From assembly GCF_000019725.1 (NCBI RefSeq), contig NC_010505.1, positions 4,573,001 to 4,637,000 of the forward strand: a stretch of 64,000 bases of DNA, given 5' to 3'. This document shows positions 8,006 through 17,177 of this stretch, one piece after another (positions within the stretch are counted from its first letter, which is position 1; the number at the start of each line of letters is the position of its first letter). A model generated the notes under the pieces. That model saw only the letters and a program-made list of their open reading frames with translations. It ran no database searches and had not been told where the DNA came from. The stretch comes from Methylobacterium radiotolerans JCM 2831 (GTDB lineage: Bacteria > Pseudomonadota > Alphaproteobacteria > Rhizobiales > Beijerinckiaceae). The translations under genes and the position numbers were made by a program.

Positions 8006-9439
8006 TCAGGCCGCGAGGCGCCCGTCCAGCGGGAACACCTTGGCGGGGTTCAGCATCCAGTCCGGATCGAACACCGCCTTGACCCGCATCTGCTGCTCGA
8101 GATCGACCTGATCGTACTGGAAGCGCATCAGCTCGCGCTTCTCGATCCCGACGCCGTGCTCACCGGTCAGGCAGCCGCCGACCTCGACGCAGAGCTTCAG
8201 GATCTCGTCGCCCGCGGCCTCGGCCTTCTGCAGCTCGCCGGGCCGGTTGATGTCGAACAGGATCAGCGGGTGCAGGTTGCCGTCGCCCGCGTGGAACACG
8301 TTGGCGACCCGCAGGCCCTTCTCGGCGCAGATCGCCCCGATCCGCTCCAGCACCGGCCCGAGCTGGCCGGTGGGGATCGTGCCGTCCATGCAGATGTAGT
8401 CGGAGATCCGGCCGGTGGCCCCGAAGGCCGACTTGCGCCCCTTCCAGATCGCGGCCGACTCCGCCTCCGAGCGCGAGACGCGCACGCTGGTCGGGCGGAA
8501 ATCCCGGGCGATCGTCTCGATCCGCGCCAGCATGGCGTCGCACTCGGCGTCCGAGCCCTCGACCTCGATGATCAGCATCGCCTCGGCGTCGCGGGGATAG
8601 CCGGCCTGGGCGAAGTCCTCGGTGATGAGGATCGCCTCGCGGTCCATGTACTCGATCGCCACCGGGATGATCCCGGCCGCGATAATCGCCGCGACGCAGT
8701 CGCCCGCGTCCTCGACCCTCGAGAAGCCGACCAGCACCGGGCGCGCGCCCTCGGCGGCGCGCAGGATCCGCACGGTCGCCTCGGTGACGATGCCGAGCTG
8801 CCCCTCCGAGCCGCAGACGAGGCCGAGCAGGTCGTAGCCGCCGCTGTCGAGGTGCTGGCCGCCGATCTCCACGACGGTGCCGTCGTTGAGCACCAGGGTG
8901 ACGCCGAGCAGGTTGTTGGTGGTCACGCCGTATTTCAGACAGTGCGCGCCGCCGGAATTCATCGCGATGTTGCCGGCGATCGTGCAGGCGAGCTGGCTCG
9001 ACGGGTCGGGGGCGTAGAAGAAGCCCTCGTGGCTGACCGCCCCGGAGATGGCGAGGTTGGTGATGCCGCTCTGCACCCGGGCGGTGCGGTTGGCGAAGTC
9101 CATGTCGAGGACCTTGGTCATCTTGCCGACGCCCAGGATGATCGCGTCGGCCTGCGCGATGGCGCCGCCCGCGAGCGACGTGCCGGCGCCCCGGGGCACG
9201 ACCCGCACGCCGTTGGCGTGGCAATAGGCCATCACGGCGGAGACCTCCGCGGTGGTGGAGGGCAGGACCACGGCCAGCGGCATCTGCCGGTACGCGGTCA
9301 GCCCGTCGGTCTCGAAGGCCCGGCGCTCGTCCTCGCTCACCACCAGCGCCTCCGGCGCCACCAGGGGCGCGAGGCCGGCCAGGATCGCCTCGCGGCGGGC
9401 GAGGATCGCGGGATCGGGATCGGGGAAGCGGATGGTCAT
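8006..9439 (-). CDS. glcD: FAD-linked oxidase, glycolate oxidase subunit GlcD type
   Basis: Flavin-dependent 2-hydroxyacid dehydrogenase (477 aa) oxidising glycolate or D-lactate and passing electrons to quinone or partner subunits. The N-terminal FAD-binding PCMH domain shows VVPRGAGTSLAGGAI and the DPSSQLACTIAGNIAMNSGGAHCLKYG stretch (split here by known contacts); the C-terminal FAD-oxidase domain shows NVFHAGDGNLHP and GCLTGEHGVGIEKR. Length and order match GlcD. The partner genes glcE and glcF, usually immediately downstream, are absent: the next gene is mucR in the opposite orientation. It may therefore act alone or pair with subunits encoded elsewhere, and a D-lactate dehydrogenase role is possible. 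Confidence 0.88.
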   Translation of the reverse strand: MTIRFPDPDPAILARREAILAGLAPLVAPEALVVSEDERRAFETDGLTAYRQMPLAVVLPSTTAEVSAVMAYCHANGVRVVPRGAGTSLAGGAIAQADAIILGVGKMTKVLDMDFANRTARVQSGITNLAISGAVSHEGFFYAPDPSSQLACTIAGNIAMNSGGAHCLKYGVTTNNLLGVTLVLNDGTVVEIGGQHLDSGGYDLLGLVCGSEGQLGIVTEATVRILRAAEGARPVLVGFSRVEDAGDCVAAIIAAGIIPVAIEYMDREAILITEDFAQAGYPRDAEAMLIIEVEGSDAECDAMLARIETIARDFRPTSVRVSRSEAESAAIWKGRKSAFGATGRISDYICMDGTIPTGQLGPVLERIGAICAEKGLRVANVFHAGDGNLHPLILFDINRPGELQKAEAAGDEILKLCVEVGGCLTGEHGVGIEKRELMRFQYDQVDLEQQMRVKAVFDPDWMLNPAKVFPLDGRLAA

Positions 9440-9655
9440 AGGGCTCGTGCCCTCCTGGGGCCCGCGGCGCGGGACGGTGTGCGGGCAGCATGGACCTCGG
9501 CGGCCGCGCCTTCAACCAGAGTGCGGCGCTGCGTCGTCCCCGCGTCACATTTCAACCACGACGGCTGCCTAGCGTCGCCGGAGACGCCTCGCTGCGCCGC
9601 TCCCCGATACCGGCCCCCGCTGCCGGATCCGGACGACGGGTCAAGAACGGAACCG

Positions 9656-10681
9656 ATGAACGCTCCCGCCTCCAGCGCCCTGCGCGACGACCGCTACGAC
9701 GCGCCGTCGGCGCATCTCGCCACCACCCGCGACCTCGGGATCCGCAGCCTCCAGCTCGGCATCGCGGCCTTGCAGGAGGCGAGCGTGGCCTTCCAGGGCC
9801 GGCTCGGCGCGGCCTTCGAGGAGGCGGTGCAGACGATCCTGCAGAGCAAGGGCCGCGTCATCGTGAGCGGCATCGGCAAGAGCGGCCATGTCGGCCGCAA
9901 GATCGCCGCGACGCTGGCCTCCACCGGCACCCACGCCTTCTTCGTCCACCCGACCGAGGCGAGCCACGGCGACCTCGGGATGATCGCCCGGGACGACGTC
10001 ATCATCGCGCTGTCGTGGTCGGGGGAGACCGCGGAACTGTCCGACCTCGTCGGCTTCAGCCGCCGGTTCTCGATCCCCCTGGTGGCGATCACCCGCAACG
10101 GCGAGAGCACCCTCGGCAAGGCCGCCGACGTGCTGCTGGAGCTGCCCCGCGTGCGGGAATCCTGCCCCCACGACCTCGCGCCGACCTCCTCCAGCCTGAT
10201 CCAGCTGGCGCTGGGCGACGCCCTGGCGGTGGCGCTGCTGGAGCGGCGCGGCTTCACCTCGGCGCGCTTCCACACCCTGCATCCGGGCGGCACCCTCGCG
10301 GCCCGCCTCAGGACCGTGCAGCAGGTGATGCACGGCCCCCAGGACATGCCGCTGGTCCACGAGACCGCGCTCATGTCCGAGGTGCTGATCGAGATCGCGG
10401 CGCGGCGCTACGGCTGCGTCGGCGTCACGGACGCGGCCGGCCGCCTCGTCGGCATCGTCACGGACGGCGACCTGCGCCGCCACATGGGTCCGGCGCTCCT
10501 CGACACGCCGGTCTCGACGGTCATGACCCGGGACCCGGTGACGGTGGAGCCCCACAAGCTCGCCCAGGCCGCGCTGGAGCTGATGAACCGCCGGCTGATC
10601 ACGGCGGTCTTCGCCGTCACGGACGGACGGCCCGTGGGCATCGTGCACGTCCACGACCTGCTCCGCGTCGGCATCGTCTGA
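9656..10681 (+). CDS. kdsD: Arabinose-5-phosphate isomerase (KdsD/KpsF family)
   Basis: Cytosolic enzyme that interconverts ribulose-5-P and arabinose-5-P, the first committed step toward KDO for lipopolysaccharide. The 341-aa protein has an N-terminal SIS domain with VIVSGIGKSGHVGRKIAATL, SWSGETAEL and HPGGTLAARL, followed by two CBS domains (about residues 225-335; YGCVGVTDAAGRLVGIVTDG and VTVEPHKLAQAALELM). This is the standard KdsD layout. The ATG at 9656 comes after AACGGAACCG with only weak SD complementarity. It is transcribed away from glcD across a 216-bp gap. Capsule-specific KpsF/GutQ paralogues look alike, so the exact isozyme is inferred. Confidence 0.9.
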   Translation: MNAPASSALRDDRYDAPSAHLATTRDLGIRSLQLGIAALQEASVAFQGRLGAAFEEAVQTILQSKGRVIVSGIGKSGHVGRKIAATLASTGTHAFFVHPTEASHGDLGMIARDDVIIALSWSGETAELSDLVGFSRRFSIPLVAITRNGESTLGKAADVLLELPRVRESCPHDLAPTSSSLIQLALGDALAVALLERRGFTSARFHTLHPGGTLAARLRTVQQVMHGPQDMPLVHETALMSEVLIEIAARRYGCVGVTDAAGRLVGIVTDGDLRRHMGPALLDTPVSTVMTRDPVTVEPHKLAQAALELMNRRLITAVFAVTDGRPVGIVHVHDLLRVGIV

Positions 10682-10771
10682 GGCCGTCCGGAACCGGCAG
10701 GCCCGACCCTCGCCCTTGGCGGTCCCGGGCGCGCCGGGACGGGGACGGAGGGTCGGACGAGCGGGCGCCGG

Positions 10772-11569
10772 TCACAGCCGCGCCAGCAGCTCCGCCTTCT
10801 TGGTCGCGAATTCCGCCTCGGTGAGCACGCCGCGCGCGTGCAGGTCGGCCAGCCGCTCGATGGTCGCGAGAACGTCGTCCGCGGATGACCGGTCCGGCGC
10901 GGCCGAAGGGGCGGGCGACGGGGCAGGCGAAGAGATAGGCGACGCGGCGCTCGCCGGGATCCCGGCCGGGTCCGCTTGGCGCGGCGCGGCGACCTCCGCC
11001 TCGATCCGGCGCAGGCGGTCGAGGGCGACGGCCCCGGCCGGTCCCGTGAAGCCGAGGCTGCCGTTCGCCTGAGAGACGCCGGTGATGCGGTGCTCGCCGG
11101 TGTCGTAGAGCGCGATCCCGGACCCCGCGTCGACGGCGAGCCGCCGTCTGTCGGGGAAATAGGCGTAGCGCAGCCCGTTCTGCGCGCCGGTGCTCGCCGG
11201 ATCCCCGAGGCCGGCCGGCCACCACTCGCCGCCGCCCCGGCGCGCCGCGGGCGCGGCCTCCGAGAAGCCGCCCGCCGGGAGCGCCCCGGCCAATTCGGTG
11301 CAGAGCGCGTCGACCCGCGCCTTCAGCGCGTCGTCGAACATCCGGCCGACCATCACCATCCCGCCGGAAAACCACTGCCCCATCCCGCCGAGATCGGGAT
11401 GGTCGAACTGCGCCATCGTGCCGTGGCCGCGCTCCAGGGCCCGGATCAGGTGGCGCACCGCGTCCAGGCCGACCCCGTGGCGGTCGGCGACGGCCTGCAG
11501 CCCGGAAACGGAGTCGAACGGCCCGTCGTCCCGGAAGGGATCGGACGCGGCGGTGTCGGACGGATCCAT
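10772..11569 (-). CDS. SHOCT domain-containing hypothetical protein
   Basis: A 265-aa protein of unknown role. The C-terminal ~30 residues (IERLADLHARGVLTEAEF, then ATKKAELLARL) are a clear SHOCT motif, a short oligomerisation helix pair. The N-terminal half (GLQAVADRHGVGLDAVRHLI, GTMAQFDHPDLGGMGQWFSG) resembles the segment usually paired with SHOCT in alphaproteobacteria, containing FDHPELGG-like and GMVMVGRMFDD motifs. A Pro/Ala/Ser linker (about residues 205-232) joins them. The ATG at 11569 was chosen because the longer in-frame extension is arginine/proline-rich and unlike protein. No signal peptide or membrane segment. Confidence 0.75.
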   Translation of the reverse strand: MDPSDTAASDPFRDDGPFDSVSGLQAVADRHGVGLDAVRHLIRALERGHGTMAQFDHPDLGGMGQWFSGGMVMVGRMFDDALKARVDALCTELAGALPAGGFSEAAPAARRGGGEWWPAGLGDPASTGAQNGLRYAYFPDRRRLAVDAGSGIALYDTGEHRITGVSQANGSLGFTGPAGAVALDRLRRIEAEVAAPRQADPAGIPASAASPISSPAPSPAPSAAPDRSSADDVLATIERLADLHARGVLTEAEFATKKAELLARL

Positions 11570-11714
11570 GAGCCAGCTCCCGAAGCGTCGGAGGGTGGAC
11601 AGGAGGCGCGCGGCGCCGGCCCCCGGCCCGGGCCCGAGGGCGGGCGCCCCCGGGCCTGCGACGGCGTCGCGATGCGGAGCCAATCGCCGGTCGTGCAAGC
11701 GGGTTCCGGCCGTC

Positions 11715-12314
11715 TCAGCCGGCGGCCGGCGGGAACGGTCCCGCGATGGTGAAGTCGGTGATCGGCCGGCGGCCGTTCGGGGTCTCGCGGGGCCGCTGCT
11801 CCTCGGTGAGGTCCGCCTCCGGGATCTTGCGGCCGACCGCGAAGGCGGCCTCGATCCGGTGGTTCTCGGGCAGGCGCAGCACCGCGGGGGCGCGGACATG
11901 GTCGAACCCGACCATGCCGTGGGCGTGCCAGCCCTGGTGGATCGCCTGGAGCTGGAAGGCCAGCGAGGCGGTGCCGGCGTCGAAGGAGTGGCTGTAGGAG
12001 GGCTTGAGCTCGTCGCCGACCTTCATGAGCCCGTTCGAGACCAGGAACAGGATCGCGCCGGTGCCGGACACCCATTTCTGATTGCCCGGCACCAGGAGGT
12101 CGAAGAACGTGTCCCAGTGGGCGTCGCCCCGGAGCGCGTAGAGGAAGCGCCAGGGCTGCGAGTTGTAGGCGGAGGGCGACCAGCGCGCCGCCTCGATCAT
12201 CCGCATCAGCTCGGATTCGGGCACGGCCTCGCCCGTGAAGGCGCGGGGCGAGTGCCGCTTCACGAAGACCGGATCGATGTCGTGGTCGGCGCGGCGGGGC
12301 GGGGGCAGGCTCAA
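11715..12314 (-). CDS. Nitroreductase family protein
   Basis: FMN-dependent oxidoreductase of 199 aa, the normal family size. Near the N-terminus RHSPRAFTGEAV and MIEAARWSPSAYNSQPWRFLYA form the FMN phosphate and flavin contacts; further on ILFLVSN and TASLAFQLQAIHQGWHAHG form the dimer/flavin core, and the C-terminus carries AVGRKIPE. These proteins reduce nitroaromatics, quinones or enoates with NAD(P)H, and the physiological substrate cannot be read from sequence. It is co-directional with the SHOCT gene 145 bp downstream but with no sign of coupling. Confidence 0.86.
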   Translation of the reverse strand: MSLPPPRRADHDIDPVFVKRHSPRAFTGEAVPESELMRMIEAARWSPSAYNSQPWRFLYALRGDAHWDTFFDLLVPGNQKWVSGTGAILFLVSNGLMKVGDELKPSYSHSFDAGTASLAFQLQAIHQGWHAHGMVGFDHVRAPAVLRLPENHRIEAAFAVGRKIPEADLTEEQRPRETPNGRRPITDFTIAGPFPPAAG

Positions 12315-12407
12315 GGGACTCGTCTCCGGAAGGGCGCGGGCGCCCGGGCGGCCGAGACTGCCCGAAACGCCCGGCCGGAGGCAAACCCCACGCCACGCTA
12401 GGCCCTG

Positions 12408-13475
12408 TCAGGCCACGCTGCGCTCGATCTCCTCTTCGTCGCAGATCACGCCGGCATTGCCCTCGAACTCCGCGGCGAGGTCCACCGGTGCGTGGGTCGG
12501 GGCGGGGGACACCCGGTCGCGCGCGAAGGTCGCCAGGAACAGGCGCATCACGTGGCGCACGCCCGCGTCGTTGATGGTGCGCTGGTCCTCGTTGTAGTAG
12601 CGCCCGGCATTCACGTTGCTCGTGACGATGTCGTAGGCGGGGAAGTAGACCGCCCGCGGGTCGCCCCGGCCGACCACCTCGCCGGCCGCCACCCGCAGCA
12701 CCGACTTGGAGTAGCTATTCGACTCCATCACGTGCCGGTCCATGTAGGTGGCGATCATCGGCACCGGCGAGACCGTGAAGATCACCCGCGCCTTCGGGTT
12801 CACGCTCCAGAGCCGGTCGAGGAAGCCGTTGAGGTCGCCCAGAACCTCGGCCGCGCCGGCGTTGACGCACTCGTAGAGGTCCGGATCGAAGGTGCCGCCC
12901 GCGACCCCGGGGGCGAGCGGCAGCGCCGCGCCGTCGGCCCGCCAGCGCCAGCCTTCCGTGAGGCCGAGGGTCAGCACGAACACGTCCAGCGTCTCGAACA
13001 GGTGGCGCACCTCGGCGAGGTGCGCGTCGCGCGCCGCGACCACCTCGGCCTCGCTGGCGAAGCCCGCCGGCTCGACCGTGGGGCGGAACGGGTCGACGTA
13101 GCGGCCGTCGTCGCGCAGCCACGCCTTCAGCTCCGGCTCGAACTTGCCGTAGGCCCGGTCGAACAGCTGCACGAACTGGCGCGTGTAGTAGAGGTTGCCG
13201 TAGCGCGCCGAGAACGTGCCGAACTGGCGGGCATTGGCCTCCTCGGCGCTCATGCCGGGGGTCGGCGGCTCGGTCAGGTAGTAGTTGAACCCGGCGCCGC
13301 GCACCGCCTCGGCCACCCGCTGCGCGAAGCAGGAGCCGCCGGTGGCGACCTTGTCGGTCGGCCCGATCACGAACGTGTCCTTCGGGTGCGGATTGACCGC
13401 GAAGGGCGGCACGTTGGTGACGACCTTGCGCCAGAATCGCTCGGCCGGTAGACCCGTATACGGATTCAACGCCAT
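12408..13475 (-). CDS. GSCFA domain protein
   Basis: A 355-aa cytosolic protein carrying the GSCFA signature: VATGGSCFAQRVAEAV with the Ser at about residue 48, then VFVLTLGLTEGWRW and VIFTVSPVPMIATYMDRHV, and the His/Asp-rich NVNAGRYYNEDQRTIN. GSCFA proteins are SGNH-hydrolase-like and often sit in polysaccharide or glycan loci, but their reaction is not well established. The ATG at 13475 has GAAGAGGG upstream; a longer in-frame extension is less protein-like. Its start faces the WcbI-type gene across only 74 bp, so the two probably share a bidirectional control region. Confidence 0.85.
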   Translation of the reverse strand: MALNPYTGLPAERFWRKVVTNVPPFAVNPHPKDTFVIGPTDKVATGGSCFAQRVAEAVRGAGFNYYLTEPPTPGMSAEEANARQFGTFSARYGNLYYTRQFVQLFDRAYGKFEPELKAWLRDDGRYVDPFRPTVEPAGFASEAEVVAARDAHLAEVRHLFETLDVFVLTLGLTEGWRWRADGAALPLAPGVAGGTFDPDLYECVNAGAAEVLGDLNGFLDRLWSVNPKARVIFTVSPVPMIATYMDRHVMESNSYSKSVLRVAAGEVVGRGDPRAVYFPAYDIVTSNVNAGRYYNEDQRTINDAGVRHVMRLFLATFARDRVSPAPTHAPVDLAAEFEGNAGVICDEEEIERSVA

Positions 13476-13549
13476 CTTCGAACCCTCTTCTTCACGACGG
13501 CGACAGGCCCTCGGGGGCGCTGTTCCGTCCGCTGACACCGGCACGCGAC

Positions 13550-14584
13550 GTGGCCCTGAACGACCTGCCCCGGCGCGCCCGCAGCGCGTTCACCCGCTCG
13601 ACACCCAGTTGGGCCCCCACCTGGGCGACACCATGGCGGAACCGCGCCCGCGCCGCCACGACCCGCGACGGGCCGAGCATCGCGGTGCTGGGCAATTGCC
13701 AGGCGCGGGGCATCGCCCGGGCCATGCGCCTGCTCGCGCCGAAGAGCCCGGTCCGCTACCTGCCCATGGGCTCGCTGAAGCGCGACCACGGCCACGTCGA
13801 CGGCCTGATCCGGACCCTGCGCGCCCACGACCACGTCTTCTCGCAGGCCTTCCCGGCCGGGCTGATCCCGGGCGGCGACGCCGCCACTGTGCGGGCGGCC
13901 GACCCGCGGCTCAAGCTGTTCCCGTCGATCGTGTTCTCGGCCTTCCACCCGGACATGGTCTATGTCGGGCAGGCCTCGGACCTCGCCGCCCTCAAGCTGA
14001 CGCCGTCGCCGCTCGGCCAGTACCACTCGGCGATCGTCCTCACCGCCCACCGGCTCGGCCTCGACGCCGGCCGCACCGCGACCCTGTTCCGCGAGGACGT
14101 GTTCGCCCGCCTGGGCTACCTCGACCACTGGGACCCGGCCGTGCGCGAGCTCGTCGGCGCGGCCGACGCCCTGGGTTTCGGGCTGGAGCGCGAGGTGACC
14201 CGCTGGGCGCGCCGCGGCGCCTTCATGCACCTGATGAACCATCCCAAGGTCCACGTCCTCGGCGACATCGCCCGGCGGCTGCTGCGGGAGAACGGGCTCA
14301 CGCCCGAGCCCGTGGAGATCGAGGATTACCTCGGCGACGAGCTGGCCCAGGACGTGGTCTGGCCGATCTACCCGCCCATCGCCGAGCATTTCGGCCTGAC
14401 CGGCTCGTACCTGTTCAAGACCAAGCCGCGGGGCGACGACTTCCCGGTGCTCTACGACCTCACGGGCTTCATCGCGGCGAGCTTCGCCCTCTACGACGCG
14501 ATGCCCCCCGGGGATCTCGCCTGCCCGCGGGTCGAGGCGTGGCTCGCCGCGCCGGAGATCGTCGCGCTGTTCCGGGGCGGCTGA
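13550..14584 (+). CDS. WcbI-type polysaccharide biosynthesis protein (putative acyltransferase)
   Basis: A 344-aa protein whose recognisable block is SIAVLGNCQARGIARAMRLL, the CoA-binding start of WcbI-like proteins (first described from Burkholderia capsule loci); GNCQ is at residues 48-51. Further landmarks are VFSAFHPDMVYVG, SPLGQYHSAIVL and FMHLMNHPKVHVLGDIARRL, all with conserved His residues. WcbI binds CoA and is proposed to acetylate capsule, so an acyl transfer role is inferred only. The start is taken as GTG at 13550; the first ~40 residues are Arg/Thr/Trp-rich and a later start cannot be excluded. Divergent from the GSCFA gene. Confidence 0.75.
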   Translation: MALNDLPRRARSAFTRSTPSWAPTWATPWRNRARAATTRDGPSIAVLGNCQARGIARAMRLLAPKSPVRYLPMGSLKRDHGHVDGLIRTLRAHDHVFSQAFPAGLIPGGDAATVRAADPRLKLFPSIVFSAFHPDMVYVGQASDLAALKLTPSPLGQYHSAIVLTAHRLGLDAGRTATLFREDVFARLGYLDHWDPAVRELVGAADALGFGLEREVTRWARRGAFMHLMNHPKVHVLGDIARRLLRENGLTPEPVEIEDYLGDELAQDVVWPIYPPIAEHFGLTGSYLFKTKPRGDDFPVLYDLTGFIAASFALYDAMPPGDLACPRVEAWLAAPEIVALFRGG

Positions 14585-14700
14585 GGCCGCCCCCCCGGAG
14601 CCGAGGTGTCCAGCCGGGGCGTCCAGCCGGCCGAGCGCGCGCCGCCCGGGGTCGCTTCGCCGCGCGCGCGACGACGGTCCGGGTCGGAAGGATCCGTGAC

Positions 14701-15105
14701 TCAGCCCGCCGCGCAGAGCCGGCTGTCGGCGCCGGCCTCGCCGAGGCCCTCGACCATCATCCGGACCAGGCGGTTGACCTCCTGCATTTGGAAGGGCTTG
14801 CGCAGGAACAGGCTGCCCGGCACGCCGCTGCGGCCGTGCGTGTCCGTCGAGGTGTAGACCACCGGCCGGTCCGGATGGATCGCCCGGAAGGCGTGGGCCA
14901 CCGTCCAGCCGTCGATCAGCCCGGGCAGGTGGATGTCGGTGAACAGCCAGTCGATCGCGCCGCCCCGCTCGCGCAGGACGGTCAGCGCGGCCTCGCCCGT
15001 GGAGGCCTCGATCACCCGGATGCCGTGCGTCTCGCACAGGCTCGCGACGATCTCGAGGAGCAGGTAGCTGTCCTCGACGATGAGGACGCTCTGGGCGGGG
15101 CGCAT
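14701..15105 (-). CDS. Single-domain response regulator (CheY-like receiver)
   Basis: A 134-aa stand-alone receiver. The acidic pair is Glu11-Asp12 in SVLIVEDSYLLLEI, the phospho-acceptor is Asp57 in WLFTDIHLPG, the signalling Thr/Ser lies in VVYTSTD, and Lys103 is in LFLRKPF. No output domain follows, so it probably relays phosphate or acts by protein interaction, like the many orphan receivers paired with hybrid kinases in Methylobacterium. No kinase gene is adjacent. Upstream is a 350-bp gap shared with pal. Confidence 0.85.
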   Translation of the reverse strand: MRPAQSVLIVEDSYLLLEIVASLCETHGIRVIEASTGEAALTVLRERGGAIDWLFTDIHLPGLIDGWTVAHAFRAIHPDRPVVYTSTDTHGRSGVPGSLFLRKPFQMQEVNRLVRMMVEGLGEAGADSRLCAAG

Positions 15106-15456
15106 GCGGGAGGTCCGGTGTTCGGCCCGCCGATAAGGGAGCGATAGGGTTGAGGATCTCTTAAAGCCCGGCGCGGACCCGTCACCGGGCGGAGGCCCGG
15201 CGCCTGTTGCAGCGCCGCAACCGGGGCGGCCGAAATGCCGCGTCGCGGCCCGCCGCCCCGCCGCCGCCGCATTCCGGGCGTGTCCCGGGTGTGTCAGCGC
15301 ACGCCGTCGACCGGTGCGGACCGTCACCACGCCCCCGCGCCGCGCGGCGGAACCGTCGCTTAACCAACCCCGCCTACCAACGGCGCCAGGAATACGCGGA
15401 CCCGCCTCGAAGACCAGCAGCCGGCCTTCGGCACCGCTCGAGGAGTTTTTCAGACC
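15106..15456. other. Divergent intergenic region upstream of pal
   Basis: About 350 bp between the receiver start and pal. It contains GGCGC/GCGCC arms near 15198-15215 and a low-GC stretch near 15155-15166, but no ORF or RNA gene that I can support. It should hold the promoters of both flanking genes. tolB, the usual gene before pal, is not here. Confidence 0.4.
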
Positions 15457-15951
15457 ATGCCCCAGCGTTTCCGCGCCGCCGCCCTCGGCCTCGCGCTCGT
15501 CGCCGCCCTCGGCCTGGGCGCCTGCAGCAACGACAAGGACCTCGCCGACGCCTCCGCCTTCGGGGCGGGCGCCGCGACCCCCGGCAGCGCCCAGGACTTC
15601 GTCGTCAATATCGGCGACCGGGTCTTCTTCGAGTCGGATTCCACCGACCTGACGCCCACCGCGACCGCGACCCTCGACAAGCAGGCCGCGTGGCTGCAGC
15701 GCTACCCGCGCTACACCTTCATCATCGAGGGCCACGCCGACGAGCGCGGCACCCGCGAGTACAACTTCTCCCTCGGCGCCCGCCGGGCCCAGGCGGTGAA
15801 CGACTACCTCGCCACCCGCGGCATCGCGGCGAGCCGGATGCGGACCGTGTCGTACGGCAAGGAGCGGCCGGTGGCGGTGTGCAACGACATCTCCTGCTGG
15901 TCGCAGAACCGCCGCGCGGTGATCGTCCTCGACCGCGGCGCCGGCGCGTAA
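15457..15951 (+). CDS. pal: Peptidoglycan-associated lipoprotein Pal
   Basis: Outer-membrane lipoprotein of the Tol-Pal system, which tethers outer membrane to peptidoglycan and supports constriction at division (164 aa). The signal peptide ends in a lipobox LGLGACS, giving Cys23 for lipidation. The OmpA-like domain shows VFFESDSTDLTP, FIIEGHADERGTREYN with the Asp and Arg that bind diaminopimelate, and SLGARRAQAVNDYL; it ends SQNRRAVIVL. A poorly conserved linker follows the lipobox. It is the first gene of a same-strand run pal, cpoB/ybgF, tilS, ftsH; tolQRAB are not in the window. Confidence 0.95.
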   Translation: MPQRFRAAALGLALVAALGLGACSNDKDLADASAFGAGAATPGSAQDFVVNIGDRVFFESDSTDLTPTATATLDKQAAWLQRYPRYTFIIEGHADERGTREYNFSLGARRAQAVNDYLATRGIAASRMRTVSYGKERPVAVCNDISCWSQNRRAVIVLDRGAGA

Positions 15952-16098
15952 GCCGCCGCGCGGCCGCGCTCCGGCGGCGGCTCTCGGGCCGCCGCCTCCG
16001 ATCGATGCTCTCGATCACACCTTCGGCCGCGCCGCAGTTTTGCCGCGGTGCGGCGCATCTGTTAGGGCCTCGCGCCGACACCGGACCGCAGCCGAACC

Positions 16099-17088
16099 AT
16101 GCCCGCCCGCCTTCGCACCCGCCTCGCCCTCGCCACCGCCCTCGGTGCCGCGCTCCTCGGCCACCCGGCCGCCGCGCAGGACGCTTCGGAACTGGTGGTG
16201 CGCCTCGGCCGCATCGAGAACCAGTCCCGGATGATGGCGGGACAGATCGAGACCCTCCAGTACGAGAACCGCCAGCTCAAGGAGCAGCTGCGCAAGTTCC
16301 AGGAGGACGTCGAGTACCGCCTGAACGAGGGCAAGGGCGGCAAGCCCTCGGCCGCCCCCGCGCCGTCGGGCCCCGTCAACGGCGGCAACCCGGGCGCCGG
16401 TCGCCCCGGCAAGCGCGGCGACGCCTTCGACCCGTCGCAGGCCCCCGGCGCCCCCGGCGCCCCGATGCAGCTCGGCAGCACGCAGCCCTCCGCGCCGCTG
16501 CCCCGGCGCGAGGCCGAGGAGGCCGCCGAGGCGGCGCCGCGGCCGCAGCGCCTGCCGCAGGGCGCGATCGGCGAGCCGAACGAGGAGGACGCGGAGGCCG
16601 GGACCTCCGGCTACGACGAGCCGGTGGACCTGCGGCCGCCGGCCCGGACCGGGGCGATCCCGGCGCGGCCCTCCGAGAGCGTGGCGGCGACCCGGACGGG
16701 CGATCCGGCCGCCGATTACGACGCCGCGGTCGAGCTGTACCGCGCCAAGCAGTACGAGCAGGCCGAGATGGGCCTGCGCCAGTTCATCCAGTCCCATCCC
16801 CGCGACAACCGCGTCGCCGGCGCGACCTACTGGCTCGGCGAGAGCTACCTCGCCCGCGGCCGCAACCGCGAGGCCGCCGAGCAGTTCCTGAAGGTCTCGA
16901 CCGACTACGCCCGCTCCTCCCAGGCCCCCGACGCCATGCTGAAGCTCGGCGTCACGCTCAACGCGCTCGGCGCCCGCGAGCAGGCCTGCGCGACCCTGGC
17001 CGAGCTGGACCGGAAGTTCCCGAATGCCGGCAGCGGCGTCCGCCAGGGCGTCGCCCGCGAGCAGAAGCGCGCCCGCTGCGGCGCCTGA
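16099..17088 (+). CDS. ybgF: Cell division coordinator CpoB / YbgF, TPR protein
   Basis: Periplasmic partner of TolA and PBP1B that coordinates outer-membrane constriction with septal peptidoglycan synthesis (329 aa). Signal peptide MPARLRTRLALATALGAA up to AAAQ; a coiled coil follows (about residues 30-75, LGRIENQSRMMAGQIETLQY, LKEQLRKFQED). A long low-complexity Pro/Gly/Ala linker precedes the C-terminal TPR domain (from about residue 205: AAVELYRAKQYEQAEMGL, YWLGESYLARGRNREAAEQF, LKLGVTLNALGAREQAC). That three-part layout is diagnostic. It follows pal by 147 bp, as in most proteobacteria. Confidence 0.92.
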   Translation: MPARLRTRLALATALGAALLGHPAAAQDASELVVRLGRIENQSRMMAGQIETLQYENRQLKEQLRKFQEDVEYRLNEGKGGKPSAAPAPSGPVNGGNPGAGRPGKRGDAFDPSQAPGAPGAPMQLGSTQPSAPLPRREAEEAAEAAPRPQRLPQGAIGEPNEEDAEAGTSGYDEPVDLRPPARTGAIPARPSESVAATRTGDPAADYDAAVELYRAKQYEQAEMGLRQFIQSHPRDNRVAGATYWLGESYLARGRNREAAEQFLKVSTDYARSSQAPDAMLKLGVTLNALGAREQACATLAELDRKFPNAGSGVRQGVAREQKRARCGA

Positions 17089-17177
17089 ACGCCTCGGGCG
17101 ATCTGAGCGACGCGGGCGACCCGGTCCTCGGCGCCCTCCGCCCCTGGCTCGACCCGGCCGCGCGCGGCGGGCGGGGC

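Noticed and set aside
10772..11899. 375-aa version of the SHOCT protein
   Set aside because: The extra N-terminus is Arg/Ser/Pro-rich and overlaps the nitroreductase gene end; ATG 11569 starts the protein-like part.
15207..17177. Upstream extension of the tilS frame through pal and ybgF
   Set aside because: Runs in another frame of two recognisable genes and is arginine/proline-rich; only the part after about 17085 is TilS-like.
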